This document shows, one piece after another, positions 33,829 to 43,425 of a DNA stretch of 64,000 nucleotides. The number at the start of each line of letters is the position of its first letter. The first letter of the stretch is position 1. The stretch is from Hermatobates lingyangjiaoensis (taxonomy: Eukaryota; Arthropoda; Insecta; Hemiptera; Hermatobatidae), in contig JAPFBL010001929.1 of NCBI GenBank assembly GCA_026182355.1, forward strand, positions 1,364,501-1,428,500. The letters are read 5' to 3'. A program made the position numbers and the translations under genes. The notes beneath the pieces are model-generated. The model had not been told where the DNA came from and did not search any database. It was given only the letters and a program-made list of their open reading frames with translations.

Positions 33829-33920
33829 TGTACTTTGGTAGCAGTCCTTGGGATATACATGCTTTGTTGAATACGACAGAGTAGTTTCTGTCTATAAGTT
33901 CTCGAGAAGAAACTTATAGA
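33829..33920 (-). pseudogene. PLE N-terminal segment, copy N5
   Basis: Minus strand: FNKACISQGLLPKYT near 33829-33873. Forms the left arm of an inverted repeat with N6 (33856-33910 against about 34000-34053). Confidence 0.6.
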
Positions 33921-33924
33921 CATG

Positions 33925-34050
33925 TTTTTCGGTAGATCGAAGTTCTCAAAAAGAAACTTATAGACAAACAACGAAAAAACTGTTTTTCGGTACATCGAAG
34001 TTCTCGAGAAGAAACTTATAGACAGAAACTACTCTGTCGTGTTCAATAAA

Positions 34051-34053
<3 letters not shown>
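33925..34053 (+). pseudogene. PLE N-terminal segment, copy N6 with internal duplication
   Basis: Frame RYIEVLEKKLIDRNYS, then VVFNKA, ending at (TA)n. It is closest to N4 (LEKKIIDRQYSVVYN). A ~58-bp tandem duplication repeats TGTTTTTCGGTA...AAACTTATAGAC. The stop point FNKA/TA is the same as in N1 and N8. Confidence 0.6.

Positions 34054-34104
<51 letters not shown>
34054..34104. repeat. (TA)n(TG)n microsatellite
   Basis: Compound tract on which N6 (plus) and N7 (minus) converge. Confidence 0.95.
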
Positions 34105-34155
34105 ATTTTGGGAGCAGACCTTCATTGATACATGTTTTATTAAATACCTTGCTTA
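34105..34155 (-). pseudogene. PLE N-terminal segment, copy N7
   Basis: Minus strand VFNKTCINEGLLPKY, then the TG/TA tract. Short fragment only. Confidence 0.55.
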
Positions 34156-34206
34156 TTTTTAGTCTGGTCAGTTTTTTGCATAGCATTTATAATTTTCTAA
34201 TATAAT

Positions 34207-34480
34207 TTAATAATATAATATAATAGTCAGAGGAGGATTGATTTCAGGAATTTGAGGTAAAAGTACTCTTACTAGCAGGTTAGAGTGCACGGGAAGTTTT
34301 CTGTCTTCATTGATAGTCAGACGCCTAATGTAAGTTTCTGTTGATTCCATTCTTAGATCAAGCTGAATATCGATATTTGTCGCATGAAAAGGAGCATTGG
34401 CTATAAGGTAAGCACACTTGTTCTCGACAATCTGGAATCGGTTTATATTAGCTCTTTTTGTACTCCACACTTTGCCAGGT
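34207..34480 (-). pseudogene. Jockey-like non-LTR retrotransposon ORF2 C-terminus
   Basis: Minus strand: INRFQIVENKCAYLIANAPF, then TNIDIQLDLRMESTETYIRR and LPVHSNLLVRVLLPQIPEI. This is the post-RT region of jockey-type elements (an FQ-Q-K-I-AP block, then DL-I-ETI-RL, then H-NxLV). Upstream frames are broken (stop just before the block), so it is a dead 3' fragment. A second copy of the same family, plus strand, lies at 49144-49450. Confidence 0.75.
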
Positions 34481-36095
34481 TACCTATTGTAACACAATGG
34501 CTGTGAATCCACTAAAGTCCAATAATCAAACCAGCTGTAATAAAGCTGTTTATTAGAGCACAGCATTATATAACGTCACACAACTCACTGTCATTTGAGG
34601 ATGTCAGGGCCAAAATCGCTGCCTGAGAATCTAAAAACATGACTACGTATCTTAGCATCTAACAGCCCAAACAACGACTCGCCAACCTATACTGGACTGC
34701 TAGACGTCAAATGGCAGAATTGTCACGGACGGGCGTTGAATAAAGAAAAGAAAAAAAATATCCTAGTTCTTAGCGTTCAATGTACTAAAGGGCAAGAAGA
34801 ATGGCTTTAGCATCTCCACAAAAGTCCAATTTTGTGAGGAGTTGGTCACCTATTACGTGTTATTCCTAGCATTCACAAACTAGTTGGCACTTAAACAATA
34901 GTATCATTATTACACGCACTTGTTCTTGATTTTGGCCAAAACTGCATATTTAATTAGATGTATGGAATTTATATTTTTTATTTGATATATTTAAAATATA
35001 TTGGAATGTGCCAGTTTAATAGAGTTTGAGCTTTCTTAGAGAATGTCATGCCTCATGAACACAGAAGCATGCTATGGCAGTGTAAAGGCAACCTAATGCA
35101 TGGATCTAACAGAACTGACCATCTCTTTCCGTCTCATATATTCAACTTACCATCCCTGAATTATCTTTGAAAGTAGCTTTAATATATTAATTGGCTGGTA
35201 TAAAAGAGATTTCCCGATCAAACTGCACTTCAGCAAAGCCGGGTTTTGAACCAATCCATTTATGTCACAATGCTTTAGATACATTATAGAACTACACATC
35301 AGTTTTTCTTTATTTAGATCTGTTTTAGGTTCTACCATATAAAGAATTAAATAGTAAAACTATCTAACTCACCTAACTTCCGATAAATTTCATTGTTTTA
35401 ATTTTTGATGTTACTCATCACAACTGCATAACTGTTGTTAATTTTTTAAATTGCTTATTCTCTTTATTTTTATTATATTCTTCATAAATTTTGAATAGAA
35501 TATTTTTTTTCTTCACACCTTAGTGGTGATATTGCAGGATGTCTTTTGCTTCTACCATATATACAGAAGTCCGAAACAACCTTCAGTTGTTTGTGAAAAC
35601 TAAGAAGTAGTCGATCTGTTTTAGTGTTCTTGAAAAAAAAATATTGCACTTTAATTTTTAACTCACCCTTATAGAATGGAGTACTCACAGTCTTATTCAA
35701 TATCTATGTTAGAGATAAATTGATATTCTATAAATAAATAACCGAAAAAAATAAGTATTTATTCACTTTTCGCGTCCTTGTTATTTATTACATCAAACAC
35801 TTTAAATTACAATCATATTTTTACAAATTAAATGAATTCAAAGCTACATAATGAAGAAGTTCTTTACCTGTGTCTATTTACTCTATTCATTTTGATATTT
35901 ATACTCCTATATACCTTATGTTTAAGTCAAAAATTTATAAACAAATAGATTTTAATAAAAAAAAAATATCATAATTTTTAATGATTTCTTTTTTTTTATT
36001 GTTAACCTTTTACTAGTACTTCAACCCAGGAAAGTTTATTTTGGAATAAAAATAAATTCTACAGTATGATGTAGCCGGTGATGTGCTATATAGTG
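34481..36095. other. No recognised features
   Basis: AT-rich with scattered short frames (35147-35338, 35482-35700) lacking domains. Confidence 0.4.
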
Positions 36096-36100
36096 TATTA

Positions 36101-36136
36101 ACACTATAGATTACATTATAATGTAATCTATAGTGT
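36101..36136. repeat. 36-bp perfect palindrome
   Basis: ACACTATAGATTACATTA mirrored exactly with no loop, just upstream of a family F hammerhead motif. Confidence 0.85.
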
Positions 36137-36290
36137 ACATCACCAGGTAGATGTACCTGGTGATGAACACTAAGATTTTGAAACACGTTGTGTGGTTAAA
36201 TCCTTTTTGTGTAGGGAGACTCAGTGTTTCCTTTCCTCTCTTATCGTCAGTAAATACTATTTGCATAGCTTGTGAGTTAGAACATAATTT
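36137..36290 (+). mobile_element. Family F repeat, plus copy
   Basis: Hammerhead-like text CTGGTGA, extra T, GAACAC stem, GAAACACGTTG at 36157-36192 (A6 changed to G; ACGCGT decayed), followed by GTAGGGAGACTCAGTG. Nearly identical downstream sequence occurs at 37200-37300, a local duplication. Confidence 0.6.

Positions 36291-36373
<83 letters not shown>
36291..36373. repeat. (AC)n followed by (TA)n
   Basis: Compound microsatellite between family F and family D units. Confidence 0.95.
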
Positions 36374-36377
<4 letters not shown>

Positions 36378-36379
36378 GT

Positions 36380-36475
36380 CGTTATCAGCCTTTCGAGCGA
36401 TTCACATCTATTCCTGACGACGAGGACATCAAAATATAGTAGTGATTCAGTGATTTCTTTTCTGTGTGTTCTTTT
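36380..36475 (+). mobile_element. Family D repeat, plus copy
   Basis: Core CTGACGA, extra C, GAGGACATC, then AAAATATAG (G12 to A). Near-identical to 38155-38272. Confidence 0.65.
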
Positions 36476-36691
36476 GAAAATTTAGTTATATTATTTTAAT
36501 AAAAATTATAATAATAATATTAATAATAATATATATAATATTTATAATTTTATATATATTTTATATATATATTAATCATTTTTCCTCAGGTTAGACCCTG
36601 ACCAAATTCCAAGAAGAAGAAAAAGTGTTTATTAGTAATTTGGTTAAAACCAAAGAACTAGAATTTAAGGTTGTGATTAGTGAGCAACAGA

Positions 36692-36775
36692 AACACTAGG
36701 TCTTCCTACACAAAAAAGTTTTGATCACACAACGTGTTTCAAACACTTAGTGTTCATCAACAGGTTACATCTACA
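36692..36775 (-). mobile_element. Family F repeat, minus copy
   Basis: Minus strand CTGTTGA, extra T, stem II GAACAC...GTGTTT, GAAACACGTTG. A6 is changed, so probably inactive. Confidence 0.6.
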
Positions 36776-36944
36776 CACATTTTTTTTAAATTCCATATAA
36801 CTCCATATAAACTCCATATATTATATTACATGCTATCAAACCTTAGTGCAAAAAATGTATTCTCTTTGACATCGAATAAAGGAAACAACAAAATTATTCA
36901 ATTTAAAAAAAAAATGTTTCTATATATTTTTGTGTGTATTGTAG

Positions 36945-37050
36945 ATGTTACCTAATGATGAACACTAAGTGTTCGAAACGCGTTGTGTGATTAAACCCTT
37001 TTTGTATAGGAAGACTTTGTGTTTCTTTTTTTCTCTGTGTCAGTACGCAA
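36945..37050 (+). mobile_element. Family F repeat, plus copy
   Basis: CTAATGA (G5 to A), extra T, perfect stem II GAACAC/GTGTTC, GAA, ACGCGT, T. Stem III intact, core damaged. Confidence 0.6.
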
Positions 37051-37154
37051 TAACTGCTTAAAAAATATGTATATTTTTTTTTAAATCGAATAAAAGAAAA
37101 ACAACCAAATTATTCAATTCTAAAAAAAATATTTCTATATATTTTTGTTTGTAT

Positions 37155-37310
37155 TGTAGATGTACCTGGTGATGAACACTAAGATTTCGAACACGTTGTG
37201 TGGTTAAATCCTTTTTGTGTAGGGAGACTCAGTGTTTCCTTTCCTCTTTTATCGTCAGTAAATACTATTTGCATAGCTTGTGCGTTAGAACATAATTTGC
37301 ATATTGTAGT
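37155..37310 (+). mobile_element. Family F repeat, plus copy
   Basis: CTGGTGA, extra T, GAACACTAAGATTTC, GAACACGTTG, followed by the same text as 36188-36290. Fourth copy within 1.1 kb. Confidence 0.6.
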
Positions 37311-37656
37311 GTATAAGTTATTATGTTTATTGTTGAGAGTTGTTACTTATTTGTTCAAAAGAAGCAGTTTTTCATGTTTTTCCATTCCCTGTGATCCTGC
37401 AGGCCTGCTGATTGAATCCCTAACGACCGAGTCCTTGAGACAGGGCATAGGCAGCCTGTTGTTTTTCAGTCGACCCTCTTCTATTAGAAGCAGGTAAGCA
37501 GGAATGTCACTTGTTCAAATTATCTTTCATTCTTTTTGCTCACTATCAAATCAACAACTTTTCCCTTCTATGTTGTTTTCACCATTATTAAATGTCATTA
37601 TCATTTCATTCTTCACACCTGTTGAAAGTAGAAAATAATACAAAAATAGTATAAAA

Positions 37657-37659
<3 letters not shown>
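37311..37659. other. No recognised features
   Basis: A moderately complex stretch near 37380-37495 (GATCCTGCAGGCCTGC) is unassigned. Confidence 0.35.

Positions 37660-37694
<35 letters not shown>
37660..37694. repeat. (TA)n microsatellite
   Basis: TA tract terminating N8. Confidence 0.95.
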
Positions 37695-37697
<3 letters not shown>

Positions 37698-37846
37698 TTA
37701 TTAAAAATTATGCCAATTTTAACTTTTGTTCTTTTCCGAGTTAATTATTCAAGTTTTCTCACTATGGATTTCCACCTTTCTGGTAAAATATAAAGTAATT
37801 CACCAAAAGATTTATTCTTGACTTCCATTTTATTCACTAAACAAGT
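37695..37846 (-). pseudogene. PLE N-terminal segment, copy N8
   Basis: Minus strand: MEVKNKSFGELLYI, then PERWKSIVRKLE and one stop, then KVKIGIIFNKT, ending at (TA)n. Its hammerhead lies upstream at 37888-37922, about 45 bp before the ATG. With N9 it forms a ~150-bp-arm inverted repeat. Confidence 0.65.
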
Positions 37847-37887
37847 TTTAACCATAACAAACAAATTAACAATACATACAAATTATA

Positions 37888-37922
37888 TACGACGTTTCGG
37901 TCAGCTCTGACCATCTTCAGGG
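37888..37922 (-). ncRNA. Hammerhead-like ribozyme motif upstream of N8
   Basis: Minus strand: CTGAAGA, extra T, stem II GGTCA/TGACC with loop GAGC, GAA, palindromic stem III ACGT, H17 = C. Complete core with a strong stem II; stem I is weak. Confidence 0.68.
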
Positions 37923-37936
37923 GCTAATAAGATGTA

Positions 37937-38117
37937 TTGTTAATAGTGAATAAAATGGAAGTCAAGAAAAAATCTTTTGGTGAATTACTTTATATTTTAC
38001 CAGAAAGGTGGAAATCCATAGTGAGAAAACTTGAAAAATTAACTCGGAAAAGAATAAAAGTTAAAATTGGCATAATTTTTAATAAAACATGTTTGATTGA
38101 AGGTCTGCTTCCAAAGT

Positions 38118-38118
<1 letters not shown>
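37937..38118 (+). pseudogene. PLE N-terminal segment, copy N9
   Basis: Frame MEVKKKSFGELLYI, PERWKSIVRKLEKLTRKR, then FNKTCLIEGLLPKYT, running into (CA)n and (TA)n. It is the longest uninterrupted copy of the segment (about 60 codons) and shares nearly all residues with N8 on the other strand. The hammerhead itself is not duplicated on this arm. Confidence 0.7.
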
Positions 38119-38148
<30 letters not shown>

Positions 38149-38154
38149 CATATA

Positions 38155-38272
38155 TGAGTCGTTATCAGCCTTTGGAGCGATTCACATCTAGTCCTGACGA
38201 CGAGGACATCAAAATATAGTAGTGAGTTCAGTGATTTCTTTTCTGTGTGTTCTTTTGAAAATTCTAGTTTCT
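38155..38272 (+). mobile_element. Family D repeat, plus copy
   Basis: CTGACGA core at 38194, GAGGACATC, AAAATATAG. Flanked by TA/CA runs. Confidence 0.65.
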
Positions 38273-38314
38273 ATAATATATATATATATATATATACAAT
38301 ATATATATTGTACA

Positions 38315-38480
38315 GGGAGTACCGCCCTGTCTTCCTGCGGGACTCTTCGCTCTTCGCACCTCCTGATGACGACGATGGTCGAAATATCGATGTGAAATAT
38401 GTCTGTGTCTTTATGTGTGTTTCCTTCATTTTTGAATTTATTTTATTTTAAAAAAGTCCGCTGGACCGTTTCTTTTCATT
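38315..38480 (+). mobile_element. Family E repeat, plus copy
   Basis: Full unit from GACTCTTCGCTCTTCGCACC through the hammerhead to GCTGGACCGTTTC, bounded by (TA)n on both sides. Inverse of 30207-30350. Confidence 0.8.
38357..38394 (+). ncRNA. Hammerhead-like ribozyme motif, family E
   Basis: CACCTC/GATGTG stem I (one mismatch), CTGATGA, extra C, GAC/GTC stem II, GAA, ATAT, C. Same as 30254-30292. Confidence 0.7.
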
Positions 38481-38588
38481 GTATATATATATATATATAT
38501 ATATAATTTTTCCTCATGGTAGACCCTGACCAAATTCCAAGAAGAAGAAAAGTGTTTATTAGTAATTTGTGGTAAAAAAATAATACTT

Positions 38589-38638
<50 letters not shown>

Positions 38639-38640
38639 AT
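38481..38640. repeat. TA tracts around a family H end fragment
   Basis: (TA)n at 38480-38504 and 38592-38634 bracket GACCCTGACCAAATTCC and AAGAAGAAAAGTG, also seen at 36595 and in the family H unit (53201, 53430). Confidence 0.7.
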
Positions 38641-38869
38641 TACTTCATATTGTTTTTTATTGATTATGATTATTTCTTCATTTCATTTTTATATTTTTTA
38701 TATATTTATGATACTTTATTTTACACTTATCTCCTTTTTCTATGTATATTTTATATAGATGTATACATTTTTTTCTTTAAATTTCTCTCCAATTCGCTTT
38801 GATTCTTTTATATTTACCCAACTTGTACTGTGTATCTCAATTTCTGTTTATATCTTGTCTTAATTCTAT
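38641..38869. other. No recognised features
   Basis: T-rich; nothing assignable. Confidence 0.35.
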
Positions 38870-39030
38870 TACTTTCAGACTGGGTGCGAGGGGCAGCACT
38901 GGCTGTGCCGGGTCGGTTAATTGGTGTTGCGTCTACAATGTGCTTGGTCACCCTTTCTCTTTTCTTCCTAAGACGGCTTTCCCGAAAATTTCAGTTTGTC
39001 AGTGTGTTTCTTTACTCTGTGTTTTACTCT
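38870..39030 (+). mobile_element. Family C-like repeat, decayed plus copy
   Basis: TGCTTGGTCACCC-TTTCTC, then CTAAGA (G5 lost), GGCTTTCCC, GAAAATTTCAG and the tail GTGTGTTTCTTTACTCTGTG. Diverged from the identical young copies at 31767 and 54225. Confidence 0.6.
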
Positions 39031-41220
39031 TCTTGAAATATACGAGTATATATAATGTTTTATTTGGAGTAAAAAAGTTGATATGCACTTTTGTAAGCAA
39101 ATCTACATGTATAAACCTACAATAATGCCATGTATGTCATTTAGATTGCTGGAAAATATTATTAAAAATTAATGAATAAACTTTTTTTTGAAAACCTTTG
39201 GAAATTACTGCACTGTACTCCTTATTGTTACTAAAAATGTTAAAAGTACACAAACAATAGATGATGTTGAGAAAAGTGTCAATAAAATTGGGAAACGCAT
39301 ATTTACAAAAACTTAATACGAGATTTCTTAAACAAAGTCTAAAGTATGGAGATTTTAATGGTCTAAAAGAAAAGTAATTTGAAACTTCATTCATATCGTG
39401 AGTTTAAATTTCTCATCGACTTCAAACTATTTCCTTATTCTTATTAACTTGAATGGTTATATATATGTATTTCATTAAATAGTTTGTCAATTTTCATATA
39501 AATGAAGATTGACAAACTATTTAATAAAACATGTTTGAATGAGGGTATATATCGTTACGGATATTATAACTAATACATAAGTATTACTAAATTAACAATA
39601 GCCAACTATTTGGTTACTTCTAACTGTTCTCTGCAGGCTGTAGATTTTAAGGAATGTAATGTGTAATATACGGAAGGAGTTTTAATAAAGGATTATATTG
39701 GGCAGAAAGTCATTTAGTAATATTTGTAGATCAAGCTGTTCGGCTGCTCTATCAGACTGTTACCTTTGCATTACCGAATGAAGGTAATAATCTTAATGAA
39801 ATATTACATGTTAGTTTTGATTGACCCCGAGAAGGTTTAAGGAAGGTCAAATTGATTGCCAGTCAAAATATTAATAACACAGTGAAGGTGCAATACATTT
39901 TTGACTTTACCTCTCTCCGTTTACATTTTGATAGTCGCTTTTCAGTAAATCGATTTTTTTTTTACAAAACCACCTAATAACGAAGTAATTGCATTTGAAT
40001 AACATTGTCTTTGAATTAAATAATATATCTGTCAAAAATGCATTACTTTTCTTTGTCTTCAAAATTTGAAAAAGTTTATGCGTTGAAGTTTACGCAACCC
40101 CCCTCCCGGTCAACATCCCAACCAAAAACATAAAGAAATAATATTTGATAAGCGCCACTTGAGTTGATTAAGTTAAAGAAAGAGTTTCAAATACTGCTTT
40201 GATATAGTCCAGAATTAATAATATGACTATATCAAGTAAATAAGTTTGAGAGACCTCAAAAAAGACCTGTCCAACTAGAGGATAAAAAGTACGCATCAAC
40301 TCCATTTCAGTTACACATTAGAAATTAAAATGGTTTTAGCTTTCATTTCAACTAAAACTGATCATTGAAATATCTTACACTCAAGATGTGATTGATACAT
40401 TATTGCAAATTATAAAACCTGTTTTATTGGAAAAAAAAGGTCTGGCAGAACAACTAGTACCAAATAGAATATGAGTAGATGATATCAATTCTTCTTCTGC
40501 TATAATTTTGACAAGTAAATTTATAGTATGAAAGCAAATTTATCATTGACGCCAATTCGGAAGCTTATTCGGCATAGTCTTTGCCTCTGACAATGCAATG
40601 TACTATATGTTTGATATAGTTCCTAAAAATTGAAATAATTTTTGAAATATCCTAAAAATAGAATCTGATATTGGAGGATCATAACAATATAGACCTATTA
40701 AAAACAAAGCAAACAAGTTTTTTTTAATGATATTTTTGTAATTTAAACAAAATTAGTCTTTTTTTAAAAAAAACATTTGTTTATTTGGTATTTTTTTTTG
40801 TTACTGAACAACTTTTGAAAAAATGGTTTAAAATTGTTTTATTATTGATATAGCTTCTCCACAACTGGTTGTTTAAAATACCAATTTAGTTACTTAGGAT
40901 CTAACTAGTTAGTTTAGTTAATTTTCAATAACTAAATTAGTATTTTGAAAACTATTTTAGTTATTGATTGTTGTGAAAACTCTCCGACTGTTTATAGAAA
41001 TGATTGCAGACTACAGGTGGTGTGAGCTTAACTTTTGCAGGTGGATTTTATATGTTTTAATGATTTGAGTAAGCAACTATAGCAGGCTACGGTTATGAAG
41101 AAATAAAAAAAAAAATAAATGAAAAAGGAAAACATTTTGATGAAGAAGAGAAAGAAGTTAAATTAATATAGCTGAATTAGAAAGAAAAAGGGGGGGAGGG
41201 TTGGGTTGGGTTCATTTTCA
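39031..41220. other. AT-rich stretch; short PLE N-terminal remnant at 39471-39549
   Basis: A small inverted repeat (39471-39500 and 39509-39535) ends with a frame reading KLFNKTCLNEG beside TATAT, a twelfth, very short N-terminal remnant. The rest is unassigned. Confidence 0.4.
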
Positions 41221-41224
41221 TAAT

Positions 41225-41480
41225 ACGAGGGAAGGGCTGTGGGCGAGACCCTTTTGATGGTGTCGGTAAAAAAAAGGGCCTCCCCCGGAGCCTGTGATTG
41301 GGGTGGAAGACTAAAGCGCAGTCCATCGATCAGCGCTAACAAGGCTCATTACGGAGGCCGAGCGCACGGGGTAATTGAGCGGTCACCCCTGCCCCACTAA
41401 GTGATTTCCCGGCTCCAGTTCACGCCTCTCATTACCACTGCCGACTCTCCCCTTATCTTAGCCTTCTATCCATCCACTTT
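41225..41480. other. High-complexity GC-rich patch, candidate conserved non-coding element
   Basis: The most GC-rich 200 bp of the window: GGGCCTCCCCCGGAGCC, GGCTCATTACGGAGGCC, GGGGTAATTGAGCGG, TTTCCCGGCTCCAG. Stops in all frames, no transposon end. Candidate enhancer or other conserved element; unverified. Confidence 0.35.
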
Positions 41481-41993
41481 GAAAACTTCCATATGGAAAT
41501 CGCCACTTCTGTTCCTTCTTTAACACTTGGTTTATACACCTATTTTATATTTTGGGTTATTGGAGGGGGGGGGGGGCATTTTCAGGAAAAGAAGAATATC
41601 AAACTAGACGTTTTGAGCTTAAGGGCAAATGGAGCAGTAAAATTAAATATATGCATGAGTTTTAAAAAGGATCGTATAAAATGGTCTTTTGATCGCTTCA
41701 TAGAGTCACACATTCCTGTCTGAACATTTGCTTTCCGTGAACACAGCGTTCACCAGGTCAATTCTCATTCCTCCTGTACACCTCAATATACTATTGGCTG
41801 TTCTATCAAACTTATTAAAACATAGTCCTGTACTACAAGTAACATCTGTTTTTAAAGTTGTAACTAAAAAATAAAGGCATTTTTTTAAAAAATACATAAA
41901 GTAATAATTCTATCTCTCCATATCGACGTTTGGTCTAGCATCAAACAGCAAAACACCTTTAAAGCCAACATTTCGTGTATATTTGTATATAAA
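41481..41993. other. No recognised gene
   Basis: Minus frame 41706-41897 (CSTGLCFNKFDRTANSI) is fairly complex but unassigned. Poly-G at about 41566-41575. Confidence 0.35.
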
Positions 41994-42135
41994 AAGATTT
42001 CACATAAACACGTGAAATAACAATCAATGATTCAATCAGTTGGGTTTTTGACTCTGACGAAGACCGCTTGTTACGGTTGAAAGATCTTAGTCTTGTTTTC
42101 CCATTTTCTTATTGTGGTTTGATCATTGGTTGTAT
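41994..42135 (+). mobile_element. Family A repeat, plus copy
   Basis: Begins with the TTTCACATAAACACGTG end in reverse and joins directly to an intact plus unit: an internally deleted inverted pair. Confidence 0.75.
42050..42092 (+). ncRNA. Hammerhead-like ribozyme motif, family A
   Basis: GACT/AGTC, CTGACGA, extra A, GACCG/CGGTT, GAA, AGATCT, T. Same motif as 11903-11945 and complete. Confidence 0.7.
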
Positions 42136-43289
42136 ATTTGTAGATATCTTCAGGATTAGTATTTTTCAACTGTAAAAAAATTATACATGACATTTGTATT
42201 GAAATCAAACTTTGACTCTGGACCAAAACTTGATAAAGAAAGAGAAATAGTATTGAATATATGTGGATGAGATAAGAAAATATTAAATTAATAAAGGAAT
42301 AAGTTTTCCCATGAATAACTTTTTCTCTCTAATTATGTAGCAATACCATGCAATAACTGCTCGCATAGCTTGTGAGTTAAAATTATTTATATAATACAAT
42401 TTCTGAACACTTAGTTTACTTTTTCAGGTTGCTACAAAAAGTTTCGTCATATTAACTGATTTCATTGCATTTAAGAAATGTAAATTAGTTTATTAATGCC
42501 ACGATAAATTATATGGTTACTCATATTTAATGATGGCTATATCAATTACTTCGATAACAGTGTGCCACTAGAATGTTATTACATATTTTTTTTTATTTTA
42601 TTCAATAACTCATATTAAATAGTTTTCCTTGATTGTTATGGCAACATATTTCATACCAAGCATATAATGTCTTAATCAAAGTTTAATTTATTTCATTATC
42701 TAGATTTTGTTAGAAAATCTTCATTTTATACAGATTCTTTATTTGAACATCATGTTTATTACGCCTCTATGATATCATCATTTTCCTTGGTATACAAAGA
42801 GTCGTTTTGTCGAAATAAACTAATGTAAGATTAGGTAATAAAAGTATTAACAAAATAAATTCTCGAGTCCTTTCACTTAAATTTCTGTATATCTATCTAT
42901 TATCAGAAGTCCTAAAAGTATTTTACATACTTACAGTCTCAAATTTTTGGTTTAATCGTCATCAAGAGAAAGAGAGGGAGAAGACATTACACAATGCATG
43001 AGAGAGTGGGTGATGGTGCTTCACGGTTAAAACAAAAATTGGAGACAGGAAGTATGCAAACCTATTGTGCGTGTTTATTTAGTTTACTATCGAGAATCGT
43101 GTTGACTATTTTAGATGTATTTTCGATTTATTCAAGACTAGCTTTCGATATATTCATATTTTTTATTCTTATAAAACTGCAATCACACTGGATTAAATGA
43201 AACCAAAAATTGAATTAACAATTTTTATCTAGCAGTTATTTTTTTTTCTTTTTCAGGTAGAATTGAGAATCCAACACTGGTTCCTTATA
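42136..43289. other. No recognised gene; decayed family C-like text near 42930-42990
   Basis: Minus strand at 42930-42975 shows TTGATGACG and AAAATTTGAGACTGTAAG, a heavily decayed family C hammerhead. The rest is AT-rich. Confidence 0.4.
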
Positions 43290-43425
43290 TTACGTCTCCC
43301 TAATGATTCTGCATTAGGAGTTATTAATTTTGCTCAACTTAGTTTTATTTAGAGTAGGGATCATTAAGGAGTAGCTGACATTGTACAGGCTCGGAACCGA
43401 CAGCTTAACGTTCTCTTTAAGTATT
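43290..43425 (-). repeat. SINE-like dispersed repeat, copy 2
   Basis: Matches 1905-2050 over GCATTAGGAGTT, TTTTGCTCAACTTAG, GATCATTAAGGAGTAGCTGAC and GGCTCGGAACCGACAG. Confidence 0.45.
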
